Positions 61,558 to 64,000 of a DNA stretch of 64,000 nt are shown here, one piece after another (within the stretch, counting starts at the first letter, position 1; each line of letters opens with the position of its first letter). Made by a program: the position numbers and the translations under genes. The stretch spans positions 1,984,001 to 2,048,000 of the forward strand of contig NZ_CP014782.1 in assembly GCF_002005305.1 (NCBI RefSeq), in the 5' to 3' direction. The notes below the pieces were generated by a model. The model ran no database searches, was not told where the DNA came from, and saw nothing but the letters and a program-made list of their open reading frames with translations. This DNA is from Shewanella psychrophila. Its GTDB lineage: Bacteria > Pseudomonadota > Gammaproteobacteria > Enterobacterales > Shewanellaceae.

Positions 61558-62493
61558 TTAGTACTTGCTTAGCACTGCCTCAATCTGATGCCTGGCGTGT
61601 TTCACCGCCAGTTCTCCCGCAGCTATCGCCTCACCGGCACGATGAAATTCCATGGTTCCAATATCGCCAAGATCTGGGATCAGGCAAATATCGGGTGGAT
61701 CGCCCATGAGTCTGGCGCGCTTATGACGTTGCTCTAGAATATCCATAGATTGTGACATCACCGCCAACATACCGGGATCTGAGCGGCTACCTTTGGTGAA
61801 TTTGTCGCTCAGGTGACTGACATATTCCCGACCACGAGCAAGCAAATCCATAAAGCCGGTATCTTGATGCTCTTGTGCTTTAACACTTTCCTCTAGTGAT
61901 GGTTTATTACAGGTCATATCCACTGGCAAGACCTGCATTCGACCACGGCGCTGACCGTTAAGATCTACCGCAATGACTACATCGACGCCCATGGCTCTAC
62001 TGACAGATACAGGGACAGGGTTGACCACTGCGCCATCCACCAACCAACGTGCACCGACTTTAACCGGCGGTAATATGCCTGGCATTGAGCAGGAAGCGCG
62101 AATGGCATGGCGAAGATCTCCATCCCTAAACCAGATCTCCTGACCCGAATAGAGATCGGTAGCAACGGCGATCATGGGCTTTTTTAGATCTTCTATCTGT
62201 AAATCGCCAATACGGCTCTGAATCACATCGAAAACTCTATCGCCTCCGATAAGCCCTCCCTTACGCCAACTTAGATCCATCAGACCCAAAACATCCCAGC
62301 TGGAGAAACTTCTCACCCAGTGTTCAAGTTCATCGAGCTGCTCATTGGCATAAGCTGCACCGACAAGTGCGCCAATTGAGCAGCCTGACACTTTATCTGG
62401 ATAGATCCCCATCTCGGCTAATCCCTTGAGTACGCCAATATGAGCCCAGCCCTTGGCTGCACCGCTGCCCAGTGCGATTCCAACTGTCGCCAT
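61558..62493 (-). CDS. rssA: patatin-like phospholipase family protein RssA
   Basis: 311 residues. Oxyanion motif 'GSGAAKGWAHIG' (9-20), nucleophile elbow G-C-S-I-G (Ser39) and 'LVDGAVVNP' Asp motif give an intact Ser-Asp dyad. RssA-type by size and N-terminus. Substrate unknown. GGAG lies 4 nt before the ATG. Confidence 0.9.
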   Translation of the reverse strand: MATVGIALGSGAAKGWAHIGVLKGLAEMGIYPDKVSGCSIGALVGAAYANEQLDELEHWVRSFSSWDVLGLMDLSWRKGGLIGGDRVFDVIQSRIGDLQIEDLKKPMIAVATDLYSGQEIWFRDGDLRHAIRASCSMPGILPPVKVGARWLVDGAVVNPVPVSVSRAMGVDVVIAVDLNGQRRGRMQVLPVDMTCNKPSLEESVKAQEHQDTGFMDLLARGREYVSHLSDKFTKGSRSDPGMLAVMSQSMDILEQRHKRARLMGDPPDICLIPDLGDIGTMEFHRAGEAIAAGELAVKHARHQIEAVLSKY

Positions 62494-62539
62494 TCATTCT
62501 CTCCAAAACCCATTATTCTAGATGCAAAAAAGCCGATAT

Positions 62540-62566
62540 AAAAAAAGCCGATGTATAACCATCGGC
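62540..62566 (-). terminator. terminator of the OmpA-family gene
   Basis: On the minus strand GCCGAT-GGTTATAC-ATCGGC is followed by TTTTTTT. An extra copy of the 3' arm with A-run (62526-62536) lies beside it, a local duplication. Confidence 0.8.
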
Positions 62567-62634
62567 CAATATTACACATTTACCTGCCTTATCCAATCTA
62601 TGACAGACAAGCATGAAGAATAATTAACACAGTA

Positions 62635-63735
62635 TCACTGAGCAGGCTCAGCACTGTCCAAGCTTAATGTTAACTCTGGGATAGTGATATACACCCGGCG
62701 ATTATTGGCTCTGTGCGCTTCGGTGATGTTATCGACCTCAGGATGAGTCTCACCTAATGCCTCGACGCTTATTTGTCCTTCGCTCACCCCTAACTCTTTA
62801 AGGTAACTGGCAACAGACTCGGCACGTCGCTTAGAAAGCTTAAGGTTATAGCCTGAAGCACCAACGGCATCAGTGTAACCCTGAAGCACGACCGATGAGC
62901 TTGGATATTGATTCAGATGCTCGGCAACTTCAACCAAGATATGCGTCTGCAAAGGGACTTCACTATCGAAATCGAAATGTACTGCCTGTGTCATAGCGGT
63001 GATAACAATGGAGCTTGGCGTGATGGCAGGCGCAATAACCTGCTCCACTGGTGCTGGCAGAGTTACAGCTTTAGCCGCCGACTTAGTTTGGCCGAAGCGA
63101 TAGCTGAGTCCTAAACTGGTGAAGTGGATATTACTCCCCCCAAGCTGATCGCTGCCGACCGAATCGAAATATTGATACTCAACACGCGCAGCCCAAGACG
63201 GAGTGAGCTTATATTCTAAACCTATGCCAACCATAGGGGACCAGCCATTGTCGCTGCTATAGGAAAATGGGCCAGTGTTGTCACCGTCCCATCTTAATGT
63301 TCCGGCTTTACCAAATAGATCTAGGTTTTCGGTGAGTGGCAGGTTGCCCTTCAAAGAGAACTCCCAGCCTTTCATGGTGCCTATATACTCGTTAAGTAAC
63401 CCAGTTTCAGGGTAAATTGCCGACGCTTGGCCAAAATCATCGTAACCGGCCTCAACTCCCCAATTTCGGTGAAATTGATAACCCGCGAACCCGCCCCAAG
63501 CGGTATCGTTGGCATCACAATCGACGGCCTGAGCTTCACAGGCATTTTGATAGTTAACCCAACCGCCTTTGGCACCTAGATAGAAGAAACTATCATCTTG
63601 TACAGTTAAGGCATCATTTGCCTTAACCTCATTAACTTGAGCTATGTTGTCTGCAACAGCAAAAAATGAACTGCTTGCCAGCAGTGACAAGGCCGATATT
63701 TGAACAAGAGAGGAAGTGCGCTTCAACGAATACAT
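62635..63735 (-). CDS. OmpA-family outer-membrane protein
   Basis: 366 residues: signal peptide (about 1-28, ending VADN), eight-stranded OmpA-type barrel (about 48-215, 'FFYLGAKGGWVNY', 'EYQYFDSVG', 'SLGLSYRFG'), linker, and an OmpA C-terminal peptidoglycan-binding domain (about 245-360) with 'HFDFDSEVPL', 'QGYTDAVGASGYNLKLSKRRAESV' (split) and 'RANNRRVYI'. Structural link between outer membrane and cell wall. Confidence 0.92.
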   Translation of the reverse strand: MYSLKRTSSLVQISALSLLASSSFFAVADNIAQVNEVKANDALTVQDDSFFYLGAKGGWVNYQNACEAQAVDCDANDTAWGGFAGYQFHRNWGVEAGYDDFGQASAIYPETGLLNEYIGTMKGWEFSLKGNLPLTENLDLFGKAGTLRWDGDNTGPFSYSSDNGWSPMVGIGLEYKLTPSWAARVEYQYFDSVGSDQLGGSNIHFTSLGLSYRFGQTKSAAKAVTLPAPVEQVIAPAITPSSIVITAMTQAVHFDFDSEVPLQTHILVEVAEHLNQYPSSSVVLQGYTDAVGASGYNLKLSKRRAESVASYLKELGVSEGQISVEALGETHPEVDNITEAHRANNRRVYITIPELTLSLDSAEPAQ

Positions 63736-64000
63736 TATCTAATCCTTTATCTAATCTTTATCTGAATCCCTCAACAAGCGGACAAAGCGTTACTCAAGGT
63801 ATAGCTGAACATGAGAACACTAAGAGATTTTAAGCGTAAGCCATCAAAATAACAAAGAAATTCTCATCACCGGGCCAGTTTGATGACTAATTTATTTCTA
63901 TTTGATTCGTCATCATCGAGCAGATAAAGAAACTGACTATTTTAAGATATGCTGCCACCTCCGCTTAAAGAGCACGCAAACCGATCAAGATTGAGGGATG

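Overview
The window looks like core chromosome of a marine gammaproteobacterium, most likely Shewanella or a close relative (Alteromonadales). The basis is gene content, gene order and protein style recognised from memory; no search was run. Blocks typical of that genus include fabB-mnmC, prmB-aroC-MFS-NAD kinase-yfcL, smrB/sixA/M16 peptidase, fadIJ next to a moxR-bat operon with an ECF sigma factor and putP, fadL, VF530, nrdDG with yibL, and rssA. No tRNA, rRNA, insertion sequence, prophage or CRISPR array was seen.

Layout. 1-7.8 kb: U32 peptidase-family protein (running off the left edge), fabB, mnmC with an apparently decayed methyltransferase half, and a two-component system divergent from a DUF5666-type lipoprotein (7.9-9.2 kb). 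9.4-15.1 kb: leftward housekeeping genes (RNA methyltransferase, yfcL, NAD-kinase-like, MFS transporter, aroC, prmB). 15.2-19.5 kb: smrB, sixA and a large M16 peptidase. 19.9-25.1 kb: a 1442-residue periplasmic-sensor GGDEF/EAL protein, then a small transcription unit encoding an exported protein of eleven 13-residue repeats and a 39-residue protein. 25.7-29.2 kb: fadJ and fadI. 29.5-36.6 kb: a six-gene moxR/bat operon. 36.8-38.0 kb: ECF sigma factor with a DUF3379 partner. 38.2-45.7 kb: putP, fadL, a SIMPL protein, a rhodanese and a secreted subtilase. 45.8-48.5 kb: VF530, a stand-alone malate-synthase-G-like domain protein and a divergent DUF3612-type regulator. 48.6-51.1 kb: a chemoreceptor paired with a haem-c DUF3365 protein. 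51.3-63.7 kb: oxidoreductase/LysR pair, outer-membrane protein, ribA, yibL, nrdG, nrdD, an unknown protein, MarR/oxidoreductase pair, rssA and an OmpA-family porin.

How the genes connect. Fatty-acid genes recur (fabB, fadIJ, fadL). Two FadR-like operators lie before fadL and a PsrA-like palindrome before fadI. nrdDG has a well-spaced pair of NrdR boxes plus an FNR-like site. Several divergent regulator/target pairs carry visible dyads in the shared spacer (MarR/oxidoreductase, LysR/oxidoreductase).

The best candidate for something undescribed is 24.26-25.14 kb. A good match to a sigma-54 promoter is followed by three inverted repeats, an exported protein whose 13-residue unit is repeated eleven times with an invariant core despite many synonymous differences, a 39-residue protein with a strong ribosome binding site, and a strong terminator. 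It lies directly downstream of a c-di-GMP enzyme. Its function is unknown to me.
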